Source of the DNA: Candidatus Kapaibacterium sp.
Lineage (GTDB): Bacteria > Bacteroidota > Ignavibacteria > Kapaibacteriales > UBA2268
DNA: 64,000 nt
Assembly (NCBI GenBank): GCA_938031175.1
Contig: CALHGZ010000001.1
Location: 186,001-250,000, forward strand
Direction of reading: 5' to 3'
The notes under the pieces were generated by a model. The model was not told the origin of the DNA, did no database searches, and saw only the letters and a program-made list of their open reading frames with translations. Numbering within the stretch: position 1 is the first letter of the stretch; every line of letters starts with the position of its first letter. The position numbers and the translations under genes are program-made. This document shows, piece by piece, positions 18,791-28,986 of the stretch.

Positions 18791-18820
18791 TTGAGCTAAA
18801 TCATATTATTGTTATGTTTG
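18791..18820 (+). promoter_or_regulatory. Predicted promoter of dnaE
   Basis: TTG (18791-18793), a 19-base spacer and TATGTTTG (18813-18820) fit the same pattern. Transcription from here would begin near 18827, after the in-frame TTG at 18809, which supports ATG 18851 as the dnaE start. Confidence 0.58.
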
Positions 18821-18850
18821 TGTATTGGAAATAATTTGAAAATTTCTGAT

Positions 18851-21800
18851 ATGCCAGATTTTGTACATTTACATAATCATACGCATTATTCAATAGCTGA
18901 TGCAATAAACACATGCAATGAGTTAATAGATGCTGCAGTAAAAGATGGTCAAAGAGCAATAGCAATAACAGATCATGGAGTGATGTTCGGTGCTATTGAA
19001 TTTTATCGTTATGCTAAGTCTAAAGGAATTAAACCAATTATTGGAATGGAAGCATATATGGCTCATGGGAGCAGATTCGATAAAATAAGCGGTAAAATGA
19101 AAGATAGTAGGCATAAAAATTATTATCATCTGCTTCTATTAGCAAAGGATCTCAAAGGATATAAGAATCTGATAAAATTAACTTCTCTTGCACATACAGA
19201 GGGATATTATTATAAACCAAGAATAGATAGAGAATTACTGGAAAAGTATTCAGAGGGTCTAATAGCAACATCGGCTTGTATAGGCGGTGTAATTAACTGG
19301 CATTTGATAACTGGAGAAGATGATGAAGCTTATAAAACAGCCAAATATTACAAGGATCTATTTGGTGAAGATTTTTACATTGAACTTCAAAATCATAATT
19401 TAAATGAGGACACAATAATCTTAAAAAAAGCGCCCGAAATAGCCAAAAAACTTGGTATCAAGTTAGTGGCTACAAATGACATCCATTATTGTCACGAAAG
19501 TCAGGCAATACCTCATAATGTATTTTTGAATATTAAGGACGCAAATCCAAACACTGCTGGAAAAATCGATATTTATAACCTGCGTTATCGCACACCTCAA
19601 ATGTTCTTTAAGACAAAAGAGGAGATGATCAGCTTATTTAAAGATTTTCCTGAGGCTATTGATTGTACTAATGAAATAGCTGATAAATGTAATTTGGAAA
19701 TTGAGAATAAATTGACAATGCCTGATTTTAAAATTCCCAAGACATCAAAGGCGAAGAATATTGAAGAGTACTTAAAAGAGCAAACTATCAAAGGATTGGA
19801 AAAGAAATTTGGGAAAAATTACGATGAATTACCCTATGAAGTGCGAGAACGGGCTGAATATGAATTGGATGTTATAAATAGAATGAATTTTCCGAGCTAT
19901 TTTTTGATTGTTCAAGACTTTGTTAGAGCAGCTAAAGAACAAAATGTAAGCGTTGGACCCGGCAGGGGATCCGCTGCTGGTAGTTTAGTTTCCTATGCTT
20001 TAGATATAACAAATATTAACCCACTTGAATATAATTTATTATTTGAGCGATTTTTGAATCCTGATAGATATAGCCTACCTGATATTGATATAGATTTTAG
20101 CGATACTGGTAGGGAAAAGGTATTGAACTATGTAAAAGAAAAATATGGTGAAAAATCGGTAGCAATGATATGCTCATTTGTTAAAATGAGTAGTAAATTA
20201 GTTTTAAAAGATGTTGGCAGGGTTTTAGGAGTTTCATTAGCAGTTTTAAATGATATAACAAAGAAAGTACCAGTAATACGAGGTAAAAATATGGAACTTG
20301 AGGAAGCTTTGAAGCTTCCAGAGTTAAGATGGATTGAAGAAAGTAAAGATGAATCGATACAAAGCCTCATAGAATACTCACGGCAATTGGAAAACCGCAT
20401 TAAAGCAGTTGGAACTCATGCTGCAGGTGTAGTTATTGCCCCAGGAGATATAACTGATTATGTACCAGTTTATTATAGTGCAAATACTCAGAAGCAAACT
20501 GTTAAAATAGCAACGCAATATAGCAAAGACGATTTAGAATATGCCGGTTTGCTAAAGATGGATTTCCTCGGTATTCGAACACTTTCTATTATCGATAATA
20601 CAATAGATATGGTCAAAAGAAATTATAAGGTGTCAATAGACATAGATAAAATAGATTTCTTTGATAAAGAAACCTATGAAATGTTAGCCCGAGGCGAGAC
20701 TTTGGGTGTTTTTCAGTTTGAATCTCCTGGAATGCAGCAATATTTAAAACAATTAAAACCATCGAATCTTGAGGATTTATCTGCAATGAATGCCCTATAC
20801 AGGCCAGGTCCAATGGATCATATACCTGAATATATTGATCGCAAATTTGGTAGGAAACCAATAAAATACTTGCATCCAATTATGGAGAAGTCACTTAAAA
20901 CTACTTATGGGATAATAGTTTATCAGGAGCAAGTGATGCAATTAGTAAGAGATTTAGCAGGCTTTTCATTAGCACAGGCTGATATTTTGCGAAGAGCAAT
21001 GGGGAAAAAGAACAAAGAGGTAATGAACAAAATGAAGCCTGTATTTATCGAGGGTATTAAACAAAATGGAATAGATGAATCGCTTGGAGAGGAAATTTTT
21101 GAGTTGATACAAAAATTTGCTGATTATGGATTTAATAAATCCCACTCATTAGCATACTCATATCTTGCATTTCAGACTGCATGGCTTAAATGCCATTATA
21201 CAGCAGAATTTTTAGCAGCTAATATGACAGCAGAAATCAATAATTTAAAAAAAGTAGTTAGTTTTATTGAAGAGGCTCAAAAATTTGGTATTGAGGTACT
21301 TCCGCCTGATATCAATAGGTCATTGGCAATGTTCACTGTTGTTGATAATAAGATTTATTTTGGTCTCGCTGGGATAAAAAATGTTGGAGTAACAGCCGTA
21401 GAAAAAATTGTGGAAGCACGAAATCAGAGACCATTTGAGTCAATATTTGATTTTGCGTCCAGGGTGGATACACGTTTAATTAATAAAAGAGCGATGGAGG
21501 CTCTAATATGTGCTGGGGCATTTGACAGCATTCATCCAAATCAAAGGGCTCGATTATTCGAGTCAATTGATCTAGTACTTGATTTTGCGAAATTTAAAAA
21601 AGAAAATAAAGAAAATAGCTCTGTTAGTTTATTTGGGGAAAATGAAAAAATTACACTTGTCGAACCAACTTTAAGAGACATACCTGAATGGAGCCAGCAA
21701 GAAAAATTAGCAAAGGAAAAGGATGTATTAGAATATTATGTCAGCGGCCATCCACTGAATGAATTTTTACCAATAATCAACAGTTTTCAGACTTTAAAGC

Positions 21801-22330
21801 TTGGTGATCATTATAGTCAATTAATTGGTAACAGCGTAAGAGTATGCGGCATAATTACCAACATAAACGAAAAACTGGACAAAAAGCAGCAAACATTTGC
21901 CTTTGTTCGTTTGGAGGATTTTACAGGTTTTGCTGAGTGCATACTTTGGTCGGATGTCTATAGCAATAATATTGAAAAAATTTATGAAGGGGCAGTTGTG
22001 ATGTTTATTGGTAAATCTGAGTTAGATCAGGAAAAATTAAAAATAACTGTAAATGAGGTTCTAACGATTGATGAAATGATAAAATCTTTTTCAGATGGAT
22101 ATAAACTAATAATAAAATTAAATAGCGACACTGCCAGATTACTGGAAAGCTTTAAGAAGTTTCTATGCAATGATTTACATGCCCAAACGAAGGTTTTATT
22201 TCATTTAATTGACAAGGAAAAGGTTATTAGTTATATAGCTGAAGATGTCAATATTTCATTAAATCAAAATAAGTTAGAAGAATTGGTTGAACTTTTTGGT
22301 TTAAAAAATGTTTTATTTCTGACAAAATAA
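18851..22330 (+). CDS. dnaE: DNA polymerase III alpha subunit
   Basis: The 1159-residue protein is the replicative polymerase of C-family DnaE type. It has the PHP domain at the N-terminus (HLHNHTHYS at residues 5-13, AITDHGVMFG), the polymerase core with GPGRGSAAGSLVSYAL and the catalytic acidic motif LPDIDIDFSD, the 'GTHAAGVVI' region, 'LYRPGPMDHIPEYIDRK', 'GFNKSHSLAYS', a helix-hairpin-helix segment, and a C-terminal OB fold (VRVCGIITNINEKLDKK). The PHP histidines look retained. The frame extends to a TTG at 18809, but ATG 18851 begins MPDFVHLHNH as expected and agrees with the predicted promoter. It has no strong ribosome-binding site. Confidence 0.97.
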   Translation: MPDFVHLHNHTHYSIADAINTCNELIDAAVKDGQRAIAITDHGVMFGAIEFYRYAKSKGIKPIIGMEAYMAHGSRFDKISGKMKDSRHKNYYHLLLLAKDLKGYKNLIKLTSLAHTEGYYYKPRIDRELLEKYSEGLIATSACIGGVINWHLITGEDDEAYKTAKYYKDLFGEDFYIELQNHNLNEDTIILKKAPEIAKKLGIKLVATNDIHYCHESQAIPHNVFLNIKDANPNTAGKIDIYNLRYRTPQMFFKTKEEMISLFKDFPEAIDCTNEIADKCNLEIENKLTMPDFKIPKTSKAKNIEEYLKEQTIKGLEKKFGKNYDELPYEVRERAEYELDVINRMNFPSYFLIVQDFVRAAKEQNVSVGPGRGSAAGSLVSYALDITNINPLEYNLLFERFLNPDRYSLPDIDIDFSDTGREKVLNYVKEKYGEKSVAMICSFVKMSSKLVLKDVGRVLGVSLAVLNDITKKVPVIRGKNMELEEALKLPELRWIEESKDESIQSLIEYSRQLENRIKAVGTHAAGVVIAPGDITDYVPVYYSANTQKQTVKIATQYSKDDLEYAGLLKMDFLGIRTLSIIDNTIDMVKRNYKVSIDIDKIDFFDKETYEMLARGETLGVFQFESPGMQQYLKQLKPSNLEDLSAMNALYRPGPMDHIPEYIDRKFGRKPIKYLHPIMEKSLKTTYGIIVYQEQVMQLVRDLAGFSLAQADILRRAMGKKNKEVMNKMKPVFIEGIKQNGIDESLGEEIFELIQKFADYGFNKSHSLAYSYLAFQTAWLKCHYTAEFLAANMTAEINNLKKVVSFIEEAQKFGIEVLPPDINRSLAMFTVVDNKIYFGLAGIKNVGVTAVEKIVEARNQRPFESIFDFASRVDTRLINKRAMEALICAGAFDSIHPNQRARLFESIDLVLDFAKFKKENKENSSVSLFGENEKITLVEPTLRDIPEWSQQEKLAKEKDVLEYYVSGHPLNEFLPIINSFQTLKLGDHYSQLIGNSVRVCGIITNINEKLDKKQQTFAFVRLEDFTGFAECILWSDVYSNNIEKIYEGAVVMFIGKSELDQEKLKITVNEVLTIDEMIKSFSDGYKLIIKLNSDTARLLESFKKFLCNDLHAQTKVLFHLIDKEKVISYIAEDVNISLNQNKLEELVELFGLKNVLFLTK

Positions 22331-22396
22331 AAACACTTTTTATAGTGGTTTATCGTAAAATAATTTAATAATTTGTTAAAGTAAAATTTATTAATA

Positions 22397-22573
22397 ATGA
22401 AAACTTTTTTAGCATTGTTGATCTCAATAATTATAGCTATCATTATTTTCCAATTAATACTATACTTTTTGCAAGTAGCGCTATACTTTTTTTCAAATTT
22501 AGCTTTTATAATCGTTGTGCTAATTATAGCATTCCCAATATTTTTGGTTCTTAAAAAAAAGTTTTTTTATTAA
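22397..22573 (+). CDS. Possible small two-helix membrane protein, 58 residues
   Basis: An open frame from ATG 22397 to TAA 22571-22573 encodes a very hydrophobic peptide with two likely membrane segments (about residues 3-30 and 34-52, the second being NLAFIIVVLIIAFPIFLVL) and a basic end KKKFFY. It lies between dnaE and the DUF6588-like gene in the same direction. There is no clear Shine-Dalgarno sequence, and runs of T can create such hydrophobic frames by chance in AT-rich DNA, so confidence is limited. Confidence 0.38.
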   Translation: MKTFLALLISIIIAIIIFQLILYFLQVALYFFSNLAFIIVVLIIAFPIFLVLKKKFFY

Positions 22574-22609
22574 AGATAAACTCATTAAAAATAATGATCA
22601 GGTGAAGGT

Positions 22610-23878
22610 TTGGAAACTGTAAAAAGATTGATTATTGCTTTATTAATTATAAATCTAAATAACACAACTACATATTCACAAAATTCCAATCCCTGGGCAG
22701 TAGATTTAGCTCGATCAATGGCAAAAGATATTTTCGAAATGAATGGCATTCCATATTTAACTCCAATGGTGCAATCGGTTAATTCAACATCTAACGCAAG
22801 ATTTTTCAATACTGCAAAAGTGCCACAGAAAGTAGAAAAACCATATATTAGATTTGGCATTCATGGAATGTATGGATTTGTTCGAGATGATATGAAGTCA
22901 TACAAACCAACTTTTCCTATGGATTCCTTGGATCTAACAAAATTGAGCCAATTTGGTAAAATTGATATAATAAATGGTAGCTTTAGTATAACTGATACAG
23001 CAGGATTGATATATTATTTATTCAAAACAGTGATTTACAATGGATTTACAGAGGGAAGTATAAATTTCCCTGAAAGCGCTGCTACAGTTCTTGGTCAATC
23101 CGATGCAAAATTCGTATTTGAAAAAGATACACTGCGTAATCTTGTCAAAAGACATCCGGTATATCAATTTTTGCCGGACAATCTTAAAGATACAGTCCTA
23201 GCAACTGTAGATGCGATACCAAATTATTATTCTTTACCAAATGGTGGAAATTTAAATACTATATTTGCATTTATACCCCAAATTGAAATTGGTTCACTTT
23301 ATGGTACGGAAATATTATTAAGATTTATACCACCTGTCCGATTAAAGGATGAGATTGGTGATTTTGCTTTTTGGGGAATTGCTTTTAAACATTCCGTTTC
23401 ACAATATTTTGATAATTTGCCTCTTGACATAGCTATCCAGGCTGCTTATCAAGGCACAAGTTTGAAAAATAAAGTAGGGGTAACAAATTCAGATTTGACA
23501 GCTAATACAACAATTTTTAATGGTAATCTGCATATATCAAAATCATTTGAAAATATACTTGATGTTTTTAGTGGATTATCTTTCGAAAATATAGATATTG
23601 GTGTTAAATTTCATTATCAATTGCCTGTTGAACAGCAATATGCACTTGGTTTATTGCGTGGTGTACCAGATGAAAATGGTAACATAATAATTATGAAGCC
23701 AGAACCACCAGAATATCCTGGTGATACGAAACCTCAAACATCTACTATCAAAATTTCCGATTTTAATGTGAAATGGATCGTAGGGGTCTCACGTCAAATT
23801 GGTCCGATTGCTATATTTTTGGATTATAGCATTAGCAAATTTAACATTTTTAGTGGTGGAATTGAAGTAAGATTTTAA
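22610..23878 (+). CDS. DUF6588-like outer-membrane protein
   Basis: The 422-residue protein has a signal peptide ending near TYSQ, an N-terminal 'WAVDLARSMAKDIFEMNGIPYLTPMVQSVNSTSNARFF' segment, then 'RFGIHGMYGFVRDDMKSYKP', 'FAFIPQIEIGSLYGTEILLRFIPP', and later strands such as 'FWGIAFKHSVSQYF' and 'KWIVGVSRQIGPIAIFLDYSISKF', ending in GGIEVRF. This fits a barrel of the DUF6588 type, with a C-terminal Phe. The call was made by eye. The start is TTG after AGGTGAAGG. The next gene, folD, begins 12 bases on. Confidence 0.62.
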   Translation: METVKRLIIALLIINLNNTTTYSQNSNPWAVDLARSMAKDIFEMNGIPYLTPMVQSVNSTSNARFFNTAKVPQKVEKPYIRFGIHGMYGFVRDDMKSYKPTFPMDSLDLTKLSQFGKIDIINGSFSITDTAGLIYYLFKTVIYNGFTEGSINFPESAATVLGQSDAKFVFEKDTLRNLVKRHPVYQFLPDNLKDTVLATVDAIPNYYSLPNGGNLNTIFAFIPQIEIGSLYGTEILLRFIPPVRLKDEIGDFAFWGIAFKHSVSQYFDNLPLDIAIQAAYQGTSLKNKVGVTNSDLTANTTIFNGNLHISKSFENILDVFSGLSFENIDIGVKFHYQLPVEQQYALGLLRGVPDENGNIIIMKPEPPEYPGDTKPQTSTIKISDFNVKWIVGVSRQIGPIAIFLDYSISKFNIFSGGIEVRF

Positions 23879-23890
23879 TAAAGGTGCAAA

Positions 23891-24778
23891 TTGGCTATTA
23901 TTATTGATGGCAAAAAATGTTCTGAGGAAATCAGGAACGAATTAAAACAAAAGACTGAAGAGTTAATCAAATCGAAAGGTATCAAACCGGGACTAGCTCT
24001 TTTATTAGTTGGTGATAATCCAGCTTCAGCTTTATATGTAAAAAACAAGGCTAAAGCATGTGAAGAGATTGGTTATAATTCTGTTATTGTGGAATTACCT
24101 GAGGATACAAGCGAGAAAACTGTTTTGAATTATATTGAAAAATGGAATAAAGACGAATCTATTCATGGTATTTTGGTACAATTACCTTTACCAAAACAGA
24201 TTAATGAGCAGAAAGTTATTCTATCGATATTGCCAGAAAAGGATGTTGATGGATTTCATCCAATTAATATGGGACGTTTGGTCTTGGGTCTACCTGGTTT
24301 CATACCTTGTACACCTGCTGGTATTCAATATTTGCTTAATAAATATGAAATACCTTTGAAAGGTAAACATGTTGTTGTTGTAGGTCGGTCTAATATCGTT
24401 GGTAAGCCAATCGCAAATTTACTATATCAGAAAAATTCCAAAGCGAATGCGATTGTTACAATTTGCCATACAGCTACTAATGACATAACTTATTACACCA
24501 GGCAAGCTGATGTGCTTATTGCAGCTGTAGGTGTCCCAAGATTAATAAAGAGTGAATCAATTAAGGATGGAGCTACAATAATAGATGTTGGTATAAATAG
24601 AATTAAGGACGCAAGTACAAAAACAGGTTATAGACTTGTGGGGGACGTTGATTATAATGATGTGTATAATAAAATTCATGCTATTACACCTGTTCCAGGT
24701 GGAGTTGGTCCAATGACAATAGCAATGCTTTTACGTAATACATATTTATCAGCAGTTGGCTTAGATAAATATGAATAA
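23891..24778 (+). CDS. folD: Bifunctional methylenetetrahydrofolate dehydrogenase / methenyltetrahydrofolate cyclohydrolase
   Basis: The 295-residue protein has the folate-binding YVKNKAKAC motif with Tyr49 and catalytic Lys53, 'GILVQLPLP', 'PEKDVDGFHP', the NADP-binding 'VVVGRSNIVGKPIANLL', and the C-terminal PVPGGVGPMTIAML signature. It interconverts methylene-, methenyl- and formyl-tetrahydrofolate in the cytoplasm, supplying purine synthesis and formyl-Met-tRNA; it also takes one-carbon units produced by the glycine cleavage system, whose P subunit is encoded elsewhere in this window. The start is TTG 23891, preceded by AAGGTG. The end overlaps the pseudouridine synthase gene by 8 bases. 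Confidence 0.97.
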   Translation: MAIIIDGKKCSEEIRNELKQKTEELIKSKGIKPGLALLLVGDNPASALYVKNKAKACEEIGYNSVIVELPEDTSEKTVLNYIEKWNKDESIHGILVQLPLPKQINEQKVILSILPEKDVDGFHPINMGRLVLGLPGFIPCTPAGIQYLLNKYEIPLKGKHVVVVGRSNIVGKPIANLLYQKNSKANAIVTICHTATNDITYYTRQADVLIAAVGVPRLIKSESIKDGATIIDVGINRIKDASTKTGYRLVGDVDYNDVYNKIHAITPVPGGVGPMTIAMLLRNTYLSAVGLDKYE

Positions 24779-25499
24779 GCTTAAAATTGAAAAAATTTAC
24801 GAAGATGAGAATATAATTGTTTTAGATAAACCTGCCGGTATTTTGACTTTGCCAGACAGATTCAATAAGTCTTTACCGTCCTTGAAAACGTATTTGGAAT
24901 CAATATTTACGAAAATTTATCCAATTCACAGACTTGATAGAGATACTAGTGGAGTAATAATATTTGCTAAAAATGCTGAAACACATAAGTTTATAAATCA
25001 ACAATTTGAATCGGGGGAAATTGTAAAGCTATACCATGCATTCGTAGCTGGAGTTTTTCCTGAAGATATTAGCGAGATTGATATACCGATAATGGAAAAT
25101 CCAGCTAAGCCCGGAACGGTTATACCATCTGTTAGAGGTAAAAAATCAATTACAGAAGTAAAAATTATTGAACATTACAGAATCAGTACACTTTTAGAAT
25201 GTAAGCTTATAACCGGTCGTCAGCATCAAATCAGAGTACATTTGTCTGCTATTGGGTATCCTCTGCTTGTCGATCCAGTTTATGGCAATTCGAATTGTTT
25301 TAATGTTTCCATGGTGAAAAGTAAATATAAATTAAAAAAAGATACACAGGAGATACCGTTAATATCGAGGTTAACGTTGCATTGTAGTAAGATAGCGTTT
25401 AAAAATTTCAGTACAATTAAACAAACAGAATTCACAGCCGATTATCCAAAAGATTTAAAAGCATTGAAGCAAATCTTGAGAAAATATTCATCTTGGTAA
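24771..25499 (+). CDS. RluA family RNA pseudouridine synthase
   Basis: The 242-residue protein lacks an S4 domain and starts directly with the catalytic core: 'ENIIVLDKPAGILTLPDR', the HRLDRDTSG motif with catalytic Asp56, 'VKLYHAFVAGVFPED', and 'CKLITGRQHQIRVHLSAIGYPLLVDPVYG'. This is the RluA/RluC/RluD/TruC superfamily; the target uridine in rRNA or tRNA cannot be assigned from sequence. Its ATG lies 8 bases inside folD, so it is translated from the same message. Length matches short members of the family. Confidence 0.93.
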   Translation: MNKLKIEKIYEDENIIVLDKPAGILTLPDRFNKSLPSLKTYLESIFTKIYPIHRLDRDTSGVIIFAKNAETHKFINQQFESGEIVKLYHAFVAGVFPEDISEIDIPIMENPAKPGTVIPSVRGKKSITEVKIIEHYRISTLLECKLITGRQHQIRVHLSAIGYPLLVDPVYGNSNCFNVSMVKSKYKLKKDTQEIPLISRLTLHCSKIAFKNFSTIKQTEFTADYPKDLKALKQILRKYSSW

Positions 25500-25974
25500 A
25501 ATTCAGTAGATACACTGATTTGCTTCAAAAAAGTTTATATCTAAATTGCATATAATTGATCAAAATCTCTTGGGAAACTTGAATTCAAAAGCTTATATAA
25601 TGAATTCAGAAAATAAAAGTTGTGCTGAATTAAGATATCAATATGTAAGTAGCAGTATAAATGTTTTACATTGCAATCTTATTTTTTTCTTTTTACAATA
25701 TAATGGGAACCTAACTTCACAAATTATTGAAGATTATTTTTTTCAAACCCGAAAATATGTAAATTATAGCTGCACTGCATCCTACGAGATAAAGCGCTTG
25801 CCTATTCATTTTATCTACGGCACCATTTGCGACTTAAAGGCATAAAGAGATTTTCTTTTTTTAAATATTTCTAACATAGTTTTTACTTTATAATTGGTAA
25901 ATGAGACATATTTTTTGTAATTTTTAAGTTTTAAAAAGGTATATAATTATAGTAATAAAATTTTTGGAGTAAAA
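25500..25974 (+). other. Intergenic region before the BNR protein
   Basis: These 475 bases hold no convincing gene. A frame from a TTG at 25546 to 25845 is open for 99 codons, but it lacks a ribosome-binding site, its amino-acid make-up is odd (Cys- and Phe-rich) and no family is recognisable, so I leave it out. The last 100 bases are very AT-rich and probably hold the promoter of the next gene, although no TTG-N19-TAnnTTTG match is clear. GGAG at 25967-25970 precedes the next ATG. Confidence 0.5.
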
Positions 25975-28917
25975 ATGAAATATTTTGTTGTAAGTATATT
26001 AGCATTTCTTATACTTTCTATTTCGATTTTCTCTCAAAACGAAGCTCGTCGGATCCCATTGTCATTAAGGCCGGATAAGTCTTTAGCTCCGGAAGAGAGG
26101 CAGTTTCTTGATCGTTTGCATTTACAATTAGTCAGAGGTAAGCAACTGCCCCCTGATGTATTAAAAATGGAAGTATTAAAAGATAGAATTCTCAATCCAG
26201 ACGGCTTTGAATTGATTAACGTTTCTCAAGCACCAGCCGGTCAGCACGAAACCTGGATAGCTATTAATCCAAAAAATCCTTTAAATATGATAGCTACATC
26301 AAATGACAGTCGTTATTTGCAAGCTCCACCTTGGGGATATAGAATGGTAGCTTTTTATACGACTGATGGAGGTAAAACTTGGTCGGAATCAACAACACCC
26401 TATAATCAAGATATTTATATCTCTATGCCAAGCGATCCATGGAAAATGACTATTTTCGATCCTGGTGTAACTTTTGATACAAAAGGGAATGCTTATTATT
26501 CATACGGCTTTACTCAAACAGTAGAAACAGGACGTGATGATAATGGTGTATTTGTCTCCAAGTCAACTGATGGTGGTAAAACATGGAGTGAACCTATACC
26601 TGTAGCTTTGGCAATTGGTTTTTATCCAAATCCTTTTCATGACAGATATATGATAACAGCCGATATAAATGAAGAGTCGCCATATAAAGACCGTCTCTAT
26701 GTAACTTGGAAACGATTTATCGTCAATCCAGCTTGCCTTATTTCATATTCAGTAGATGGTGGAGAAACTTGGACCCAAGCACGAGTTTTGCCTGGTAGTG
26801 AAAAACCACGAACTCAATCAGCTGTACCAACAGTCGGTCCAAATGGAATTTTGTATGTAGTATGGGAAGATAAAGATGAAATTACCTGGACAACCACAGC
26901 TATGGTTCAGATTTCTACCAATGGTGGATTAAATTGGCTTGGCTCTCCCAAAGCAGCTCAAAAAGTAATAACAATTGGAAGAGATTTTAACGGACGAGTT
27001 GTACTACCAGATAAACAAAATATAAGGGTTGGTTCAGATCCTGTTATTGCTGTAGATAATTCAAATGGTCCTCGTCGTGGTTGGGTTTATGTTGTTCAAG
27101 CAGGTAAAAATGATCAAGGTAAAACAGGACTTTATTTAGCTCGTAGTACTGACAACGGAAATACTTGGAGAGGAAACCAAAGAATAGATGATAATCATTT
27201 GGGAAACGATATATTTTTCCCTTCAATAACAGTAGATAGAAAAACTGGAGCAGTATGTATTTTTTATTATAGTTCACAAAATGACCCTGCCAATAAAGGT
27301 GTTGATGGTTATATTGCTTTTTCTGAAGACGGAATTAATTTCACTAACATAAGATTAACTCCGCAAACTTGGTATATTGACAGGTTAAACAAAGTTCTAC
27401 CCCAAGGTGAAGAGAATAACATTTACTGGGGTGATTATACTAGTATTGCCTCCCATGATGGTAAATTTTATCCATTATTTTGGATGCCAATGCCTATAAC
27501 TGGAGATGTCAATAGTCTTGAGCTATTTACAGCTGAATTATCTCCACGCCCGCGAATGCCACAAAATCTTAATGGTGAAAGTTCGTGGGAAAATCCTGAT
27601 AAAATCAAATTGACTTGGAAAGATCCAGATAAGACTCTTTTAGGTACTACTTTAAACGAATTTAAAATAATAATCAAACGCGATGGGATGGAGATTGCCC
27701 AAGTTGATGCAGGAATTGAGAGTTTTACCGATTCTGGACTCGAAGATGGGAAAAAATATACTTATTCAATACGGGCAAGAAATCAATATGGTGAAAGTAT
27801 GGAAACGAGTGTTAGTGTTTATGCAGGTAGTGCCCTAAAACCTTTACCACCAAAAGATTTAATTGCCAAACCACATTCCAGTGGTATTTTAATTCAATGG
27901 CTTAATCCAGAAAAGCATATAGATGGGAGTCCCTTTTTCGATTTTTCTCATATTTCGGTTTACGTAGACAGTCAATTTGTTAAAAATATAAATCAAGGCA
28001 TTTCTGCCGGTGAGTTGAGTAGTGCGGTAATTGAATTGCCAACTGAAAAATTTTACAAAGTATTCTTAAAAGCGGTTGGTAAGCGTGGTGATGTTGAAAC
28101 AGAAAGTGAATCAAGTAATGAATTTTTCAGCTATGCGGGAGCGACGATTGATAATTTTGTCGATAATTTTGATGATCCATTGAAACGAATACCTCATCAC
28201 ATTATCGGGACCTGGGATATAACAGACAAGAAAGCAAAATCCGAACCTTACAGCTTCACAGATACACCTGAAGGTAACTATGCGCCGGGTGAGACATTTG
28301 TATTTTTTGCACCGACAGTAATTAAACCAGGGAAAACAACATTAAGTTTTGACCATATTGCATTAATTGATATAGGTGCTGGCGATAATGGAGTTATAGC
28401 AATTAGCAACGATTTTGGCAAAACCTGGAAAGATTTAAGGTGGGTTGATAGGAATACTTCACCAAAATTCAAAGGTGACATAAATCAAGCTGATTGGGAT
28501 TATTTGGGAATAAGTTTGCAGGAATTTATGGGAGATACTGTTTATATCCGTTTCAGTGTTTTTGCAAATTTCTTTAAACACGATGACGGTTGGTACATTG
28601 ATAATTTAGAAATAGGGGACAAGGAAGTATCTGTTGAAAATGGTATGATATATAATTCATTATTAAAATTAGAAGCTTATCCAAATCCAGCTAAAGAAAT
28701 TATTGAACTTAATGTAGCAATTCCAGTGCGTGATAAATTCTCAATTGATGTTTATAACTTGCTTGGGAATAGAATTATAAAAATTGAAGATAAAGTATTT
28801 GAAGCAGGACATTATAAATTCAAAATTAATGTCAAAGATTTGTCTGCGGGTATTTACTATTGTGTTATTAATAGTGGCAGATATATGCGAGCGATACCAA
28901 TAATTATTGAGAGGTAA
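25975..28917 (+). CDS. Secreted BNR/Asp-box and fibronectin III protein with T9SS type A sorting domain
   Basis: The 980-residue protein has a signal peptide to about residue 20. Residues about 90-500 form a sialidase-like propeller with several Asp-boxes (TTDGGKTW, STDGGKTW, SVDGGETW, STNGGLNW, STDNGNTW). One or two fibronectin type III-like domains follow (about 525-700), then a jelly-roll-like segment with 'DNGVIAISNDFGKTWKDL' and 'DDGWYIDNLEIGD'. The last ~80 residues are a T9SS type A sorting domain (LEAYPNPAKEII ... AGIYYCVINSG). It is probably exported by T9SS and attached to the surface or released. Asp-boxes alone do not prove sialidase activity; I see no arginine triad that I can assign with confidence. 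ATG follows TTGGAG. Confidence 0.88.
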   Translation: MKYFVVSILAFLILSISIFSQNEARRIPLSLRPDKSLAPEERQFLDRLHLQLVRGKQLPPDVLKMEVLKDRILNPDGFELINVSQAPAGQHETWIAINPKNPLNMIATSNDSRYLQAPPWGYRMVAFYTTDGGKTWSESTTPYNQDIYISMPSDPWKMTIFDPGVTFDTKGNAYYSYGFTQTVETGRDDNGVFVSKSTDGGKTWSEPIPVALAIGFYPNPFHDRYMITADINEESPYKDRLYVTWKRFIVNPACLISYSVDGGETWTQARVLPGSEKPRTQSAVPTVGPNGILYVVWEDKDEITWTTTAMVQISTNGGLNWLGSPKAAQKVITIGRDFNGRVVLPDKQNIRVGSDPVIAVDNSNGPRRGWVYVVQAGKNDQGKTGLYLARSTDNGNTWRGNQRIDDNHLGNDIFFPSITVDRKTGAVCIFYYSSQNDPANKGVDGYIAFSEDGINFTNIRLTPQTWYIDRLNKVLPQGEENNIYWGDYTSIASHDGKFYPLFWMPMPITGDVNSLELFTAELSPRPRMPQNLNGESSWENPDKIKLTWKDPDKTLLGTTLNEFKIIIKRDGMEIAQVDAGIESFTDSGLEDGKKYTYSIRARNQYGESMETSVSVYAGSALKPLPPKDLIAKPHSSGILIQWLNPEKHIDGSPFFDFSHISVYVDSQFVKNINQGISAGELSSAVIELPTEKFYKVFLKAVGKRGDVETESESSNEFFSYAGATIDNFVDNFDDPLKRIPHHIIGTWDITDKKAKSEPYSFTDTPEGNYAPGETFVFFAPTVIKPGKTTLSFDHIALIDIGAGDNGVIAISNDFGKTWKDLRWVDRNTSPKFKGDINQADWDYLGISLQEFMGDTVYIRFSVFANFFKHDDGWYIDNLEIGDKEVSVENGMIYNSLLKLEAYPNPAKEIIELNVAIPVRDKFSIDVYNLLGNRIIKIEDKVFEAGHYKFKINVKDLSAGIYYCVINSGRYMRAIPIIIER

Positions 28918-28986
28918 AATTATAATTATATTGAAAGTTCGACTTCCAATCATAAAATTCAATGAAATTTTTTCAGTGATAATATT

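Noticed and set aside
18809-18850. Extended dnaE start at TTG 18809
   Set aside because: It overlaps the predicted promoter and adds residues not found in the family; ATG 18851 begins with the PHP domain.
25546-25845. 99-codon plus-strand frame starting with TTG
   Set aside because: No ribosome-binding site, no family, Cys/Phe-rich composition unlike the neighbours; probably chance.
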